DNA of 64,000 bases from assembly GCF_008011855.1 (NCBI RefSeq), contig NZ_VOUX01000033.1, positions 1,302,001-1,366,000 of the forward strand, written 5' to 3'. This stretch comes from Serratia bockelmannii. Lineage in GTDB: Bacteria; Pseudomonadota; Gammaproteobacteria; Enterobacterales; Enterobacteriaceae. The position numbers and the translations under genes were made by a program. A model generated the notes under the pieces. The model was given only the letters and a program-made list of their open reading frames with translations, was not told the origin of the DNA and did not search any database. Positions 10,919 through 21,293 of this stretch are shown here, in pieces. How positions within the stretch are numbered: the first letter of the stretch is position 1; each line of letters begins with the position of its first letter.

Positions 10919-12133
10919 ATGTCCCCCATTGAGAAATCCAGCAAACTGGACAACGTCTGCTATGACATTCGCGGCCCGGTGCTTAAAGAAGCTAAACGTC
11001 TTGAAGAAGAAGGCAACAAAGTCCTGAAACTGAACATCGGCAACCCTGCCCCGTTCGGTTTCGACGCCCCGGACGAAATCCTGGTCGACGTGATCCGCAA
11101 TCTGCCCACGGCGCAAGGCTACTCCGACTCCAAGGGCCTCTTCTCGGCGCGTAAAGCGATCATGCAGCACTATCAGGCGCGCAACATGCGTGACGTGACC
11201 GTTGAGGATATCTACATTGGCAATGGCGTCTCTGAGCTGATCGTCCAATCCATGCAGGCGCTGCTCAACAGCGGCGACGAAATGCTGGTACCGGCGCCGG
11301 ACTACCCGCTGTGGACCGCTGCGGTATCGCTGTCCGGCGGCAAGGCCGTGCACTACCTGTGCGATGAGCAGGCCGGCTGGTTCCCGGATCTGGACGATAT
11401 CATCAGCAAGATCACCCCGCGCACCCGCGGTATCGTGATCATCAACCCAAACAACCCGACCGGCGCGGTTTACAGCAAAGCGCTGTTGGAACAGATCGTC
11501 GAGATCGCCCGTCAACACAACCTGATCATCTTCGCCGACGAGATCTACGACAAGATCCTGTACGACGACGCCGAACACCACTCGATCGCCGCACTGGCGC
11601 CAGATCTGCTGACCGTGACCTTCAACGGCCTGTCGAAAACCTACCGCGTGGCGGGCTTCCGCCAGGGCTGGATGGTGCTGAACGGGCCGAAGAAGCACGC
11701 CAAAGGCTATATCGAAGGGCTGGAGATGCTGGCTTCGATGCGCCTGTGCGCCAACGTGCCGATGCAGCACGCCATTCAGACCGCGCTGGGCGGTTATCAG
11801 AGCATCAGCGAATTCATTCAGCCCGGCGGCCGCCTGTACGAACAACGCAACCGCACCTGGGAATTGCTCAACGACATCCCGGGCGTCTCTTGCGTGAAGC
11901 CGCAGGGCGCGTTGTACATGTTCCCGCGCATCGATGCCAAACGCTTCAACATCCACGACGACCAGAAGCTGGTGCTGGATCTGTTGCTACAGGAAAAAGT
12001 GCTGCTGGTGCAAGGTTCGGCGTTCAACTGGCCTTACCCGGATCACGTGCGCATCGTCACCCTGCCGCGCGTAGACGAACTGGAAATGGCGGTCGGCAAG
12101 CTGGGCCGCTTCCTTGAAGGCTACCATCAGTAA
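10919..12133 (+). CDS. alaA: Glutamate-pyruvate aminotransferase AlaA
   Basis: PLP-dependent class I aminotransferase making alanine from pyruvate and glutamate, 404 residues. Seen: [11 protein letters not shown], the Schiff-base lysine K240 in [17 protein letters not shown], and a near-complete match to E. coli AlaA from [10 protein letters not shown]. The frame is open upstream to 10742, but those 59 codons have no family counterpart; the ATG at 10919 preceded by AAAAGG is taken as the start. It is followed by a GC-rich hairpin and yfbR on the same strand. Confidence 0.96.
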   Translation: MSPIEKSSKLDNVCYDIRGPVLKEAKRLEEEGNKVLKLNIGNPAPFGFDAPDEILVDVIRNLPTAQGYSDSKGLFSARKAIMQHYQARNMRDVTVEDIYIGNGVSELIVQSMQALLNSGDEMLVPAPDYPLWTAAVSLSGGKAVHYLCDEQAGWFPDLDDIISKITPRTRGIVIINPNNPTGAVYSKALLEQIVEIARQHNLIIFADEIYDKILYDDAEHHSIAALAPDLLTVTFNGLSKTYRVAGFRQGWMVLNGPKKHAKGYIEGLEMLASMRLCANVPMQHAIQTALGGYQSISEFIQPGGRLYEQRNRTWELLNDIPGVSCVKPQGALYMFPRIDAKRFNIHDDQKLVLDLLLQEKVLLVQGSAFNWPYPDHVRIVTLPRVDELEMAVGKLGRFLEGYHQ

Positions 12134-12140
12134 TCGCCTG

Positions 12141-12163
12141 GGGCGCAGCGCCTTGCTGCGCCC
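12141..12163 (+). terminator. Hairpin terminator after alaA
   Basis: GGGCGCAG (12141-12148) and CTGCGCCC (12156-12163) form an 8-bp perfect stem, followed by TTCTCTC. The T-tract is weak, so termination may be partial. Confidence 0.6.
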
Positions 12164-12240
12164 TTCTCTCATTGCCCGGTTGCAAAATTCGCCGTCACTG
12201 CTTCACAATGGGAGCCTCACTTGCCGTTAAAGAGAGCACC

Positions 12241-12840
12241 ATGAGCCAGAGCCATTTCTTCGCCCATCTGTCCCGCCTGAAACTGATCAACCGCTGGCCA
12301 CTGATGCGTAACGTGCGCACCGAGAACGTCTCCGAACACAGTCTGCAGGTGGCTTTTGTCGCCCACGCGTTGGCGGTGATCAAGAACCGCAAGTTCAACG
12401 GCAATCTCAACGCCGACCGGGTTGCGCTGCTGGCGATGTATCACGACGCCAGCGAAGTGATCACCGGCGACATGCCGACGCCGATCAAGTACTACAATCC
12501 GCAGATCGCCCATGAATACAAGAAGATCGAAAAGATCGCCCAGCAAAAGCTGCTGGACATGATCCCCGCTGAGCTGCGCAACGATTTCCGCACCATTCTC
12601 GATGAGCACTACTACAGCGAAGATGAAAAGCAGGTAGTGAAGCAGGCAGACGCGCTGTGCGCCTACCTGAAATGTCTGGAGGAACTCTCTGCCGGCAACA
12701 ATGAATTCACCCTGGCCAAGGCGCGGCTGGATAAAACCCTGGAACAGCGCCGCAGCCCGGAAATGGACTACTTTATGGACGTGTTCATTCCCAGTTTCAG
12801 CCTGTCATTGGACGAAATCAGCCTCGACAGCTCGCTGTAA
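12241..12840 (+). CDS. yfbR: 5'-deoxynucleotidase YfbR (HD domain)
   Basis: Cytosolic phosphohydrolase that removes phosphate from deoxyribonucleoside 5'-monophosphates, 199 residues. The HD-domain metal ligands are at the same positions as in E. coli: H33, H68-D69 and D137. The ATG at 12241 is used; the frame is open 23 codons further upstream, but those lack similarity. It is convergent with yfbS across a hairpin. Confidence 0.95.
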   Translation: MSQSHFFAHLSRLKLINRWPLMRNVRTENVSEHSLQVAFVAHALAVIKNRKFNGNLNADRVALLAMYHDASEVITGDMPTPIKYYNPQIAHEYKKIEKIAQQKLLDMIPAELRNDFRTILDEHYYSEDEKQVVKQADALCAYLKCLEELSAGNNEFTLAKARLDKTLEQRRSPEMDYFMDVFIPSFSLSLDEISLDSSL

Positions 12841-12846
12841 CCCCAC

Positions 12847-12867
12847 CGGCGCAGCCTCGCTGCGCCG
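12847..12867. terminator. Bidirectional hairpin between yfbR and yfbS
   Basis: CGGCGCAGC (12847-12855) pairs with GCTGCGCCG (12859-12867) around CTC; it fills the gap between the two convergent stop codons. T-tracts are poor on both sides. Confidence 0.6.
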
Positions 12868-14700
12868 TTAAAAACCGTAGAGCCACGGCACCACAATCAC
12901 GCTGACCGCCATCACCAACAGGGTGAACGGCACGCCGAGACGCACGAAATCGCCGAACTTGTAATTGCCCGGCCCCAGCACCAGGGTGTTGACCGGTGAA
13001 GAGACCGGCGTCATAAATGCGGCGGACGCGGCGATGGCGATAATCATCGCGAACGGGTATGGCGAGACGCCCATTTCGCGCGCGGCGGCAATGGCGATCG
13101 GCGCCATCAGCACCGCCGTCGCGGTATTGGAAATAAACAGGCCAATGGTGGCGCACAAGACGAACAGGCACAGCAGCATCACGCGCGGCCCCGCGCCGCC
13201 GGCGACGTCCATCAGCCCGCGGACGATCAGATCCACCCCGCCGGTCTTTTGCAGCGCCTGCGCGAACGGCATCATGCCGACGATCAAAATGATGCTCGGC
13301 CAATGGATCGATTTATAGGCGCTCTCCATGTCGATACAGCGGAACTTGCCCATCAGCAGGCAGGCGATCAGCGCCGCGATCGGGTTGGGAATTTCGTCGG
13401 TCAGCATCATCGCCACCATCAACGCCAGGCAAAACAGCGCGTGCGGCGCCTGGGTGATGGCCGGCGCCACTTCGTCCACTTCGGCCGGCAGGTTGAGCAC
13501 GATAAAGTCGTGGGTTTTGGCCTGCAGCTGACGAATCGCCTTCCAGTCGCCGATCACCAGCAAAATGTCGCCCAGCTCCAGCGGCTCGTCCACCAGCTTG
13601 CCGCTCAGGGTCTCGCCGTGGCGGCGGATGCCCACCACATTCAGATCGTAGCGGCTGCGGAACGCCGCTTCGCGCAGGCTTTTGCCCAGCAGCGCCGAGT
13701 CCGGGATCAGCGACACTTCAGCCATGCCGACGTTGCGCGACTGTTCAGAGAAGTAATCGCCGCGCAGCACCATCGGCTCCAGCCGCTGCTCGCCGCAGAA
13801 TTCGCGCAGATCGACCTGGCTGTCCGACATGTCGATCAAGAGGACGTCGCCCTCGCGCAGCTCGGTGCTGCCGGAGGCGCTGACCATCACCCGCCGGAAG
13901 CGTTTCCAGCGCTCGATGCCCACCACGTTGGCACCATAGCGCGCACGCAGGTGCAGTTCATCCAGCGAACGTCCGATCAGCGGCGAAGCGCTGCGGACAG
14001 CCAGCCGCCGCGCGCGGCCGGTCAGCTTGTAATCACGGATCAGGTCGCGGAAGGTGCGACGCTGCCAGTCATCGCCGGCTTTGCCGGTGTCACCGCTGCC
14101 CAGCCAACGCCGGGCGATCAGCATGTAGCCGACGCCCAGCGCCAGCACCACCAGGCCAATGGGCGTCACGCTGAAGAAACCGAAACCATGGATGCCTTCC
14201 CGCACCAGTTCGCTGTTGACCACCATGTTGGGCGGCGTGGCCACCAGCGTCATCATGCCGCTGATCAACCCGGCGAAGCTGAGCGGCATCATCAGCCGCC
14301 CCGGCGCGATCTTCATTCTGGCCGTCACGCTGAGCACCACCGGGATAAAAATCGCCACCACGCCGGTCGAGCTCATGAACGCGCCCAGCCCGGCGACCGT
14401 CACCATCAGCAGCATCAACATTTTGGTTTCGCTGCTGCCGGCCACTTTCACCAGCCAGTCGCCCACCTGATAGGCCACGCCGGTGCGCACCAGCCCTTCG
14501 CCGATCACGAACAGTGCGGCGATCAAAATCACGTTGGGATCGCTGAAACCGACCGTCGCTTCCTGCAGGCTGAGCGTGCCGCTCAGCACGAAGGCGATAA
14601 TCACCAACAGCGCCACCACGTCCATCCGCAGCTTGTTGGTGGTAAACAGCACGATGGCAATCAGCAGTAAACTCAGCACCCACAGTAATTCGCTGTTCAA
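12868..14700 (-). CDS. yfbS: SLC13-like transporter with TrkA-C domains, YfbS
   Basis: Inner-membrane divalent-anion/sodium symporter-like protein, 610 residues, exactly the E. coli YfbS length. There are two blocks of membrane helices flanking two tandem TrkA-C (RCK-C) cytosolic domains near residues 200-370. Conserved [13 protein letters not shown] and [12 protein letters not shown] lie in the first half. The start is inferred as TTG at 14700 (reading [12 protein letters not shown]): the upstream GAGG is 5 bases away, and family proteins begin there. The longer reading from TTG 14718 lacks a ribosome-binding site. Substrate unknown. Confidence 0.9.
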   Translation of the reverse strand: MNSELLWVLSLLLIAIVLFTTNKLRMDVVALLVIIAFVLSGTLSLQEATVGFSDPNVILIAALFVIGEGLVRTGVAYQVGDWLVKVAGSSETKMLMLLMVTVAGLGAFMSSTGVVAIFIPVVLSVTARMKIAPGRLMMPLSFAGLISGMMTLVATPPNMVVNSELVREGIHGFGFFSVTPIGLVVLALGVGYMLIARRWLGSGDTGKAGDDWQRRTFRDLIRDYKLTGRARRLAVRSASPLIGRSLDELHLRARYGANVVGIERWKRFRRVMVSASGSTELREGDVLLIDMSDSQVDLREFCGEQRLEPMVLRGDYFSEQSRNVGMAEVSLIPDSALLGKSLREAAFRSRYDLNVVGIRRHGETLSGKLVDEPLELGDILLVIGDWKAIRQLQAKTHDFIVLNLPAEVDEVAPAITQAPHALFCLALMVAMMLTDEIPNPIAALIACLLMGKFRCIDMESAYKSIHWPSIILIVGMMPFAQALQKTGGVDLIVRGLMDVAGGAGPRVMLLCLFVLCATIGLFISNTATAVLMAPIAIAAAREMGVSPYPFAMIIAIAASAAFMTPVSSPVNTLVLGPGNYKFGDFVRLGVPFTLLVMAVSVIVVPWLYGF

Positions 14701-14750
14701 AACGGCCTCATCCGGCAAATGTCCAAAGGTCTAAAAAATAGCATAAAAAA

Positions 14751-14768
14751 ACCCCGCCGAAGCGGGGT
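14751..14768 (-). terminator. Rho-independent terminator after yfbT
   Basis: ACCCCGC-CGAA-GCGGGGT, a perfect 7-bp stem with a stable tetraloop, followed on the minus strand by six T. It separates yfbT from yfbS. Confidence 0.88.
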
Positions 14769-14797
14769 CTAATCAATTAGGGTGAAGATAATGCCAC

Positions 14798-15454
14798 TCA
14801 GGCCAGCCGGCGAACGATCGCGCCCTGCGCCGTTTTATCGACGGCGATCTGCGCCAGCGAATCCAGCCGCAGGTCGACCTGCTCCAGCTTCGGCGCATCG
14901 GCCGGGGCGTTGACCGCAATCACCTGACAGCCCGCAGCCAGACCCGAAAGAATGCCGGCCGGCGCGTCTTCAACCACCACGCACTCGTGCGGCGCCAGCC
15001 CCAGGCGCTCGGCGCCCAGCAGGTAGGCATCGGGCTGTGGCTTACCGTGTTTAACCTGCTCGGCGGTGATGAACACCGCCGGCTGCGGCAAACCGCCGGC
15101 CTGGCGGCGAGCACCGGCCACTGGCACCGAACCGGAGGTGACGATCGCCCAAGGGATGCCGAGCGCGTTCAGGCGCTCCAGCAGCGCGATGGCGCCCGGC
15201 AGCGCGCGAACGCCGTCGGTATCCTGCGCTTCCACCTGCTCCAGCAGTTGGAACTCGCGCTGAATTTCCGCTTCGCTTTCGTCCGGCATAAAGTGGCGCA
15301 GAGAAGTAATGGCCTGTTTACCGTGAATGAAGTCCAGCACCGCTTGCGGATCGACGCCGCGGCGCTCGGCCCAGTGCGTCCAGGCACGCTCTACCGCCGG
15401 CAGAGAATCCACCAGGGTGCCATCAAGATCGAACAGAAAACCCTTACACTCCAC
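14798..15454 (-). CDS. yfbT: HAD-family sugar phosphatase YfbT (HxpA)
   Basis: Cytosolic haloacid-dehalogenase-type phosphatase acting on sugar phosphates, 218 residues. Motif I is FLFDLDGTLVDS at the N-terminus, motif II TSGS, motif III K in HGKPQPDAYL and motif IV VVEDAPAG. The start is inferred as GTG at 15454, preceded by AAGAGG at 6-7 bases, giving a length close to E. coli (216). The reading from TTG at 15475 adds seven unsupported residues. It is 17 bases after yfbU and probably co-transcribed. Confidence 0.92.
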   Translation of the reverse strand: MECKGFLFDLDGTLVDSLPAVERAWTHWAERRGVDPQAVLDFIHGKQAITSLRHFMPDESEAEIQREFQLLEQVEAQDTDGVRALPGAIALLERLNALGIPWAIVTSGSVPVAGARRQAGGLPQPAVFITAEQVKHGKPQPDAYLLGAERLGLAPHECVVVEDAPAGILSGLAAGCQVIAVNAPADAPKLEQVDLRLDSLAQIAVDKTAQGAIVRRLA

Positions 15455-15471
15455 AGAAAACCTCTTCTTAA

Positions 15472-15966
15472 TCAAGCATTGATGATTTGCGCTATCTCAA
15501 CGGCGCTCAAGTGATACTGGCGCGGACAGGCCAGCCAGATCGCCAGCATACGCTGGTACTTTTCCCACATTTTGGTCTGGGCGTTAAAACCGTGGCTACC
15601 GGAATCGAAGTGAGTATAACGCCCCTCGGTGCTGACCAGGAAACGCACGTAGCTCAGGTAGCGCGCCTCGGTAGCGGCGTCGAAGCCGAGAAACGCCAGG
15701 CGGCGCTCGTCCAGATCCTGCTTCTCTTTCAGGTTGCCCCAGGAAACCTGCAGCGCATGGTGCATCTCCATCACGTTGATGATAGTGCGGCACACCTCTT
15801 CGCTCAGTTCGCCGAAGTCGCGATCCAGTTCGCGCATTTGCAAACCGAAGCCGCGTTCGACGATGGTTTGCAACCGGCGATAACGGTCGCCGTTGTCCGG
15901 ATCGAGCAGGGTCATCATCTTGTACTGGTTCGACAGGATCAGCCGCTGGGCGTTGGTCATTTCCAT
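15472..15966 (-). CDS. yfbU: YfbU family protein
   Basis: Conserved cytosolic protein of unknown function, 164 residues, the same length as in E. coli ([18 protein letters not shown] start, [13 protein letters not shown] end). The ATG at 15966 has GAGGA 7 bases upstream. It is rich in aromatic and charged residues with no catalytic motif that I can recognise. It forms an apparent operon with yfbT. Confidence 0.93.
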   Translation of the reverse strand: MEMTNAQRLILSNQYKMMTLLDPDNGDRYRRLQTIVERGFGLQMRELDRDFGELSEEVCRTIINVMEMHHALQVSWGNLKEKQDLDERRLAFLGFDAATEARYLSYVRFLVSTEGRYTHFDSGSHGFNAQTKMWEKYQRMLAIWLACPRQYHLSAVEIAQIINA

Positions 15967-16080
15967 CAGGATTTCCTCATTTCTGTGTGATGGCGGGAGC
16001 ATCGCACAGCGCAAGAACGCAGGAAATCACAACTCGACCGTTCTTTGATTTAAACCGGGGTTATTGCCGCTTTGACGAGA

Positions 16081-16102
16081 AAGGCCGCATCAGCGCGGCC
16101 TT
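16081..16102. terminator. Hairpin terminator between yfbV and yfbU
   Basis: AAGGCCGC (16081-16088) pairs with GCGGCCTT (16095-16102). It is followed by T on the plus strand and by a short TTT on the minus strand, so it most plausibly ends yfbV transcripts. Confidence 0.72.
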
Positions 16103-16109
16103 TTTTCAT

Positions 16110-16565
16110 TTACAGATCGTCGAGGAAGGTTTTGTCCAGCTGCTTGAAGGCGCGCTTGAGCAGATCGGCCAACGTCTGATAGGTCGGCGTGCCTTCGAGC
16201 GGCGCCACCGCCTGCCCGGCTTCCGTCAGCTTGTTGCGCACCTCATGGAACCATTGCAGCAGCGTCGGCGGCAGCGGCGTGACCGAACGGCGCCCCAGCC
16301 ACCACAAGCCCTGCATCGGCAGGCTGCAGGCGAACAGCGCGGTGGCGATCGCCGGGCCCAGCTGGCCGCCCAGCGCGATCTGCCAGGTCAGCGTGAAAAT
16401 CGCCAACGGCGGCATGAAACGGATAGCGAAACGGGTGGCACGCGCAACGCGATTCTCCGGAAAGACCGGTGCCAGACGTTTGTCCGACGGCCAGGTTTTC
16501 ATATAATGCTGCCCGCGCTGGAAGACCTGAAACCAGCTTACGGAACCGGACGGTTTGCTCGTCAT
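16110..16565 (-). CDS. yfbV: YfbV (UPF0208) inner-membrane protein
   Basis: Small membrane protein of 151 residues with two hydrophobic segments in the middle ([37 protein letters not shown]) and a conserved C-terminus [16 protein letters not shown]. The ATG at 16565 has GAGG 6 bases upstream. In E. coli it has been linked to insulation of the Ter macrodomain; that role is family knowledge, not visible here. It is divergent from ackA. Confidence 0.93.
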   Translation of the reverse strand: MTSKPSGSVSWFQVFQRGQHYMKTWPSDKRLAPVFPENRVARATRFAIRFMPPLAIFTLTWQIALGGQLGPAIATALFACSLPMQGLWWLGRRSVTPLPPTLLQWFHEVRNKLTEAGQAVAPLEGTPTYQTLADLLKRAFKQLDKTFLDDL

Positions 16566-16923
16566 TGCGTACCTCAACGTCACGTAAAGAAACTAAAAGC
16601 GTGCTGCCAGAGACCATACTAAAAAATTTGAAGCTTTAAATTTATTTTGTGTTTGCACCGGGCTATCGGTATCCTAAGCCGGCCTTGTGGCCGGTAGAAG
16701 ATGACGTAAATTTTGTCAACTTTTAGCCCTATAAAAATCAAGATTATTTAAACCGCAGAGAAATCATCGGTTTTTCCATCATCCTGTGATTTGTGCACTT
16801 CACATGATGTTAATCATAAATGTCATCGGCACTATGCGCTACGCTTGTTGTCTGATTGACGATTAATTCACCACGTGTGTTCGATTTTCTTTTAACAACA
16901 CGACTATTTAAGTAGGTACTTCC
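16566..16923. promoter_or_regulatory. Divergent region yfbV/ackA
   Basis: About 360 bases, AT-rich, with no open frame worth calling. It contains a hairpin CCGGCC-TTGT-GGCCGG at 16679-16694. The ackA promoters must lie to its right; no single promoter could be picked with confidence. Confidence 0.5.
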
Positions 16924-18126
16924 ATGTCGAGTAAGCTAGTACTGGTTCTTAACTGCGGCAGTTCTTCTCTGAAATTCGCCATCATCGATGCCGTTAACGG
17001 CGACGAATTCCTCTCCGGTTTGGCCGAGTGTTTCCACCTGCCTGAAGCTCGCATCAAGTGGAAAATGGACGGCGCCAAACACGAAGCTGCCCTGGGGGCC
17101 GGCGCTGCACACAGCGAAGCGCTGAACTTCATTGTTAATACTATTCTGGCACAAAAACCAGAGCTTTCCGCGCAGCTGACCGCTATCGGCCACCGCATCG
17201 TGCACGGCGGCGAGAAGTTCACCGCTTCTGCCGTGATCAACGACGAAGTTCTGCAGGGTATCAAAGATTCCGTGCCGTTTGCACCACTGCACAACCCAGC
17301 TCACCTGATCGGCATCGCGGAAGCGCTGAAATCCTTCCCTAACCTGGCCGACAAGAACGTTGCCGTGTTCGACACCGCGTTCCACCAGACTATGCCGGAA
17401 GAATCTTACCTGTACGCCCTGCCGTACAGCCTGTACCGCGACCACGGCGTTCGCCGCTACGGCGCGCACGGCACCAGCCACTTCTACGTGACTCAAGAAG
17501 CCGCGAAGATGCTGAACAAGCCGGTAGAAGAAGTGAACGTGATCACTTGCCACCTGGGCAACGGCGGCTCCGTCACCGCAGTGCGCAACGGCCAGTGCGT
17601 TGACACCTCCATGGGTCTGACCCCGCTGGAAGGCCTGGTGATGGGCACCCGCAGCGGTGACATCGATCCGGCTATCATCTTCCACCTGCACGATTCTCTG
17701 GGCATGAGCGTTGACCAGATCAACAAGATGCTGACCAAAGAATCCGGCCTGCTGGGCCTGACCGAAGTCACCAGCGACTGCCGTTACGTTGAAGACAACT
17801 ACGACAGCAAAGCCGACGCCAAACGCGCCATGGACGTGTTCTGCCACCGTCTGGCCAAATACGTCGGCGCCTACAGCGCGCTGATGGAAGGCCGTCTGGA
17901 CGCGGTGATCTTCACCGGCGGCATCGGCGAGAACGCCGGCATGGTGCGTGAGCTGACCCTGAACAAACTGGGCCTGCTGGGCTTCGAAATCGACCACGAC
18001 CGCAACATGGCCGCTCGCTTCGGCAAATCCGGCGCCATCACCAAAGACGGCAGCCGCCTGGCGCTGGTGATCCCGACCAACGAAGAGTTGGTCATCGCGC
18101 AGGACGCATCCCGCCTGACCGCGTAA
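16924..18126 (+). CDS. ackA: Acetate kinase
   Basis: Cytosolic acetate kinase, acetyl phosphate + ADP to acetate + ATP, 400 residues, full length. Seen: N10 in [18 protein letters not shown], the catalytic region [19 protein letters not shown], the ATP-binding GGIGENA and the C-terminal [11 protein letters not shown]. It lies upstream of pta across a strong hairpin, the standard arrangement for overflow acetate metabolism. Confidence 0.98.
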   Translation: MSSKLVLVLNCGSSSLKFAIIDAVNGDEFLSGLAECFHLPEARIKWKMDGAKHEAALGAGAAHSEALNFIVNTILAQKPELSAQLTAIGHRIVHGGEKFTASAVINDEVLQGIKDSVPFAPLHNPAHLIGIAEALKSFPNLADKNVAVFDTAFHQTMPEESYLYALPYSLYRDHGVRRYGAHGTSHFYVTQEAAKMLNKPVEEVNVITCHLGNGGSVTAVRNGQCVDTSMGLTPLEGLVMGTRSGDIDPAIIFHLHDSLGMSVDQINKMLTKESGLLGLTEVTSDCRYVEDNYDSKADAKRAMDVFCHRLAKYVGAYSALMEGRLDAVIFTGGIGENAGMVRELTLNKLGLLGFEIDHDRNMAARFGKSGAITKDGSRLALVIPTNEELVIAQDASRLTA

Positions 18127-18135
18127 TGCTCTCAA

Positions 18136-18168
18136 AACACCGTCAGCCCAGGCTGACGGTGTTGTTTT
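18136..18168 (+). terminator. Strong hairpin between ackA and pta
   Basis: A 13-bp stem (18136-18148 with 18151-18163) ending in GTGTTGTTTTAG. It looks like a Rho-independent terminator or attenuator that would lower pta transcription relative to ackA. Confidence 0.75.
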
Positions 18169-18200
18169 AGCCTCATGTTAATCGTGAAGAGGACTATTCT

Positions 18201-20363
18201 GTGTCACGTACTATTATGTTGATCCCCACCGGCACCAGCGTCGGCCTGACCAGCGTCAGCCTGGGTGTCATCCGCTCCATGGAGCAAAAAGGCGTTCGTC
18301 TGAGCGTGTTCAAACCTATCGCTCAACCGCGCACCGGCGACAACGCGCTCGACCAGACCACCACCATCATCCGCAGCAGCAACTCCACCATTACGGCGGC
18401 CGAACCGCTGCGCATGGACTACGTTGAGGGCCTGCTGAGCTCCAACCAGCAAGACGTGCTGATGGAAGAGATCGTGGCGCGTTACCACGAGAACACCAAA
18501 GACGCGGAAGTGGTGCTGATCGAAGGCCTGGTGCCGACTCGCAAACACCAGTTCGCCAACGCACTGAACTACGAGATCGCCAAAACCCTGAACGCCGAGA
18601 TCGTCTTCGTGCTGGCGCTGGGCAACGACTCCCCGGCGCAGCTGAAAGAGCGCATCGAACTGGCGCGCACCAGCTTCGGCGGCAGCAAGAACAAAAACAT
18701 CACCGGCGTTATCATCAACAAGCTGAACGCACCGGTCGACGATCAGGGCCGTACCCGTCCTGACCTGTCCGAAATCTTCGACGACTCCACCAAAGCCAGC
18801 ATCGCCCACGTCGATCCTGCGCAGCTGTTCGCCAACAGCCCGCTGCCGGTTCTGGGCTGCGTGCCGTGGAGCTTCGATCTGATCGCCACCCGCGCCATCG
18901 ACATGGCTCGCCACCTGAAGGCCCGCGTGGTCAACGAAGGCGACATCATGACTCGCCGCGTGAAGTCCGTGACCTTCTGTGCGCGCAGCATCCCGCACAT
19001 GCTGGAACACTTCCGCCCAGGCTCTCTGCTGGTGACCTCCGCAGACCGTCCTGATGTGCTGGTCTCCGCCTGCCTGGCGGCGATGAACGGCGTGGAAATC
19101 GGCGCTATCCTGCTGACCGGCGGCTATGCTATCGACGAACCGATCAGAAAGCTGTGCGAACGTGCCTTCCAGACCGGCCTGCCGGTGTTCATGGTCGACA
19201 CCAACACCTGGCAGACCTCGCTGAGCCTGCAGAGCTTCAACCTCGAAGTGCCGGCGGACGACCACCAGCGCATCGAGAAAGTGCAGAACTACGTGGCCAG
19301 CCACATCAACACCGAGTGGATCGACTCGCTGACCGCCACCTCCGAGCGTTCACGCCGCCTGTCTCCACCGGCGTTCCGTTACGAGCTGACCGAGCTGGCG
19401 CGTAAAGCCGGCAAACGCATCGTGCTGCCGGAAGGCGACGAGCCGCGTACCGTGAAAGCGGCGGCCATCTGTGCCGAACGCGGCATCGCGGAATGCGTGC
19501 TGCTCGGCAACCCGGACGAGATCCAGCGCGTCGCGGCAGCGCAGGGCGTTGAGTTGGGCAAAGGCATCGAAATCGTCGATCCGGTCGCCGTACGTGAAAA
19601 CTACGTGCCGCGTCTGGTTGAGCTGCGCAAGAGCAAGGGCATGACCGAAGTGGTCGCGCGCGAGCAGCTGGAAGACAACGTGGTGCTCGGCACCCTGATG
19701 CTGGAACAAGGCGAAGTCGACGGTCTGGTCTCCGGCGCGGTTCACACCACCGCCAACACCATTCGTCCGCCGTTGCAGCTGATCAAAACCGCGCCGGGCA
19801 GCTCGCTGGTGTCCTCCGTGTTCTTCATGCTGTTGCCTGACCAGGTACTGGTCTACGGCGACTGCGCGATCAACCCGGATCCGACCGCCGAGCAGCTGTC
19901 TGAAATCGCCATCCAGTCTGCGGATTCCGCCGCGGCCTTCGGCATCGAGCCGCGCGTAGCGATGATCTCCTACTCCACCGGTAACTCCGGTGCGGGCAGC
20001 GACGTCGAGAAAGTGCGCGAAGCGACCCGTCTGGCGCAGGAAAAACGCCCGGATCTGATCATCGACGGCCCGCTGCAGTACGACGCCGCCATCATGGCCG
20101 ACGTTGCCAAGTCCAAGGCGCCGAACTCACCGGTGGCCGGCCAGGCGACCGTGTTCATCTTCCCGGATTTGAACACCGGCAACACCACCTACAAAGCGGT
20201 ACAGCGCTCCGCTGACCTGGTTTCCATCGGCCCGATGCTGCAAGGCATGCGCAAGCCGGTGAACGACCTGTCGCGCGGCGCACTGGTTGACGATATCGTC
20301 TACACCGTCGCGCTGACGGCGATCCAGTCTTCCCAGGCTGACGCTGCCGCCGCCAAGGCCTGA
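18201..20363 (+). CDS. pta: Phosphate acetyltransferase
   Basis: Converts acetyl-CoA and phosphate to acetyl phosphate, 720 residues (E. coli 714). It is the long enterobacterial form: an N-terminal P-loop-like domain ([15 protein letters not shown]), a central DRTGG-type domain, and the C-terminal catalytic domain from about residue 395 ([46 protein letters not shown]). It starts with GTG, with AGAGG 8 bases upstream. The short Ala/Lys tail is not conserved. Confidence 0.98.
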   Translation: MSRTIMLIPTGTSVGLTSVSLGVIRSMEQKGVRLSVFKPIAQPRTGDNALDQTTTIIRSSNSTITAAEPLRMDYVEGLLSSNQQDVLMEEIVARYHENTKDAEVVLIEGLVPTRKHQFANALNYEIAKTLNAEIVFVLALGNDSPAQLKERIELARTSFGGSKNKNITGVIINKLNAPVDDQGRTRPDLSEIFDDSTKASIAHVDPAQLFANSPLPVLGCVPWSFDLIATRAIDMARHLKARVVNEGDIMTRRVKSVTFCARSIPHMLEHFRPGSLLVTSADRPDVLVSACLAAMNGVEIGAILLTGGYAIDEPIRKLCERAFQTGLPVFMVDTNTWQTSLSLQSFNLEVPADDHQRIEKVQNYVASHINTEWIDSLTATSERSRRLSPPAFRYELTELARKAGKRIVLPEGDEPRTVKAAAICAERGIAECVLLGNPDEIQRVAAAQGVELGKGIEIVDPVAVRENYVPRLVELRKSKGMTEVVAREQLEDNVVLGTLMLEQGEVDGLVSGAVHTTANTIRPPLQLIKTAPGSSLVSSVFFMLLPDQVLVYGDCAINPDPTAEQLSEIAIQSADSAAAFGIEPRVAMISYSTGNSGAGSDVEKVREATRLAQEKRPDLIIDGPLQYDAAIMADVAKSKAPNSPVAGQATVFIFPDLNTGNTTYKAVQRSADLVSIGPMLQGMRKPVNDLSRGALVDDIVYTVALTAIQSSQADAAAAKA

Positions 20364-20698
20364 TAGCCCATTAATGCCACGCCCCGTCCTGGACGGGGTT
20401 ATGGATAATGAATATTGGCGTAAAACAATAAAGCACCGCTCAAGCATATTGAGTGGTGCTTTTTTTATTCTGAAGCCAGAATCATTTTTTCTCCTCCGGA
20501 GGAACCTCGCCGCCTCCTCCGCGCTTAGCTTGCACCAATTTATTTATAAACAAATAAATAGCTACGGCATCACCGGCGAGTCATTTCCATTCCACCTTAA
20601 GATAAGAATACTCTTAATTAAAGGTCCGGCTTATTCTGATGACAGGATCTTGTGCTAGACACTATGCACACTCATAAAAAAATCTGAAGGTTAACCCT
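20364..20698. other. AT-rich spacer after pta with terminators
   Basis: It begins with a small hairpin (CCCCGTC-CTG-GACGGGG, 20382-20398) and the strong pta terminator at 20431-20468. It then becomes AT-rich, with a perfect palindrome TCCTCCGGAGGA at 20492-20503. The last 60 bases should hold the promoter of the next gene; none is clear. Confidence 0.5.
20431..20468 (+). terminator. Rho-independent terminator of pta
   Basis: AAGCACC-G-CTCAA (20431-20443) pairs with TTGAG-T-GGTGCTT (20449-20461), 13 bp with one wobble, loop GCATA, followed by seven T. Confidence 0.93.
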
Positions 20699-21217
20699 AT
20701 GGCACACACTGGTCAGTCCGTTGAGAAAATAGCCAAGACGCTCATTAACAATGCCATTAATTACGATTCCTACCTCTGGAAGATCGACCGGCTCGGCCCC
20801 ACAACGAACAGAATGCTGGCGCTGGCTTTTTCTCTGACGAGAGGAAAAAGAGAGGTGTCGGGATTAACCCGCTTCGTGGGCCACAGCGCAGGCATCACGC
20901 ATGACGCCTCCCTATTTGACCGATATATTGCAGACCTGCAGGCGAAGGAGAAAAAAAGCCAGCGGCTGATTCTCCCGTGGAGCGGTAAAAAGGAAGTTGA
21001 AGCGCGGCCCTTTACCGCGTGCGCCGAAGCCCATGTGTGGCTTGAACTTTATGCTCGCAACCTGCATCCACGTCATTACTACTGCGTGGCTTTTAACGGG
21101 GATGGGAGAATCGCACCCTGTTGCAATAACTGCAAAATGTGGGTTCACAATGCGTTTTTCGGCGTGGTCACGCCGAATACCGAATATAACAACCGGCACA
21201 CCTATTCTCCGCGTTAA
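20699..21217 (+). CDS. Orphan protein with cytidine-deaminase-like zinc motif
   Basis: 172 residues; I do not recognise it as a named gene. The ATG at 20699 has AAGG 8 bases upstream. The second half carries a C-A-E triad (C108-A109-E110, in TACAEAHVWLELYAR) and 32 residues later a C-x-N-C pair (C142, C145, in APCCNNCKMW). A strand-like HYYCVAFNGDG lies between them. This is the zinc-site order of the cytidine-deaminase fold, most like the compact deaminase domains of bacterial toxins. The N-terminal 100 residues are basic and helical-looking, with no signal peptide. Codons AGA, ATA and GGA are used more than in neighbours, and the upstream DNA is AT-rich, suggesting transfer. The region after C145 is short (27 residues), so it may be a reduced or remnant deaminase. 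No immunity-like gene is adjacent. Confidence 0.65.
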   Translation: MAHTGQSVEKIAKTLINNAINYDSYLWKIDRLGPTTNRMLALAFSLTRGKREVSGLTRFVGHSAGITHDASLFDRYIADLQAKEKKSQRLILPWSGKKEVEARPFTACAEAHVWLELYARNLHPRHYYCVAFNGDGRIAPCCNNCKMWVHNAFFGVVTPNTEYNNRHTYSPR

Positions 21218-21261
21218 GGCACGCGCGTTGCCTCAACGACGTTACATGGCCTTATCAGGCA

Positions 21262-21282
21262 ACGCCGGTCATTGACCGGCGT
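21262..21282. terminator. Bidirectional terminator
   Basis: ACGCCGGTC-ATT-GACCGGCGT, 9-bp perfect stem between the convergent stops of the deaminase-like gene and the transketolase operon. A moderate T content follows on the plus strand (CTTAGTCTTT). Confidence 0.75.
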
Positions 21283-21293
21283 CTTAGTCTTTC

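Noticed and set aside
13249-14670. Long plus-strand frame of 473 codons opposite yfbS
   Set aside because: Histidine/glutamine/arginine-rich composition typical of the antisense frame of a high-GC gene; yfbS on the other strand has clear family motifs.
16860-16890. FNR-like site upstream of ackA
   Set aside because: TTGAC-N4-AATTC is a partial match only, in a region where such matches are common by chance.
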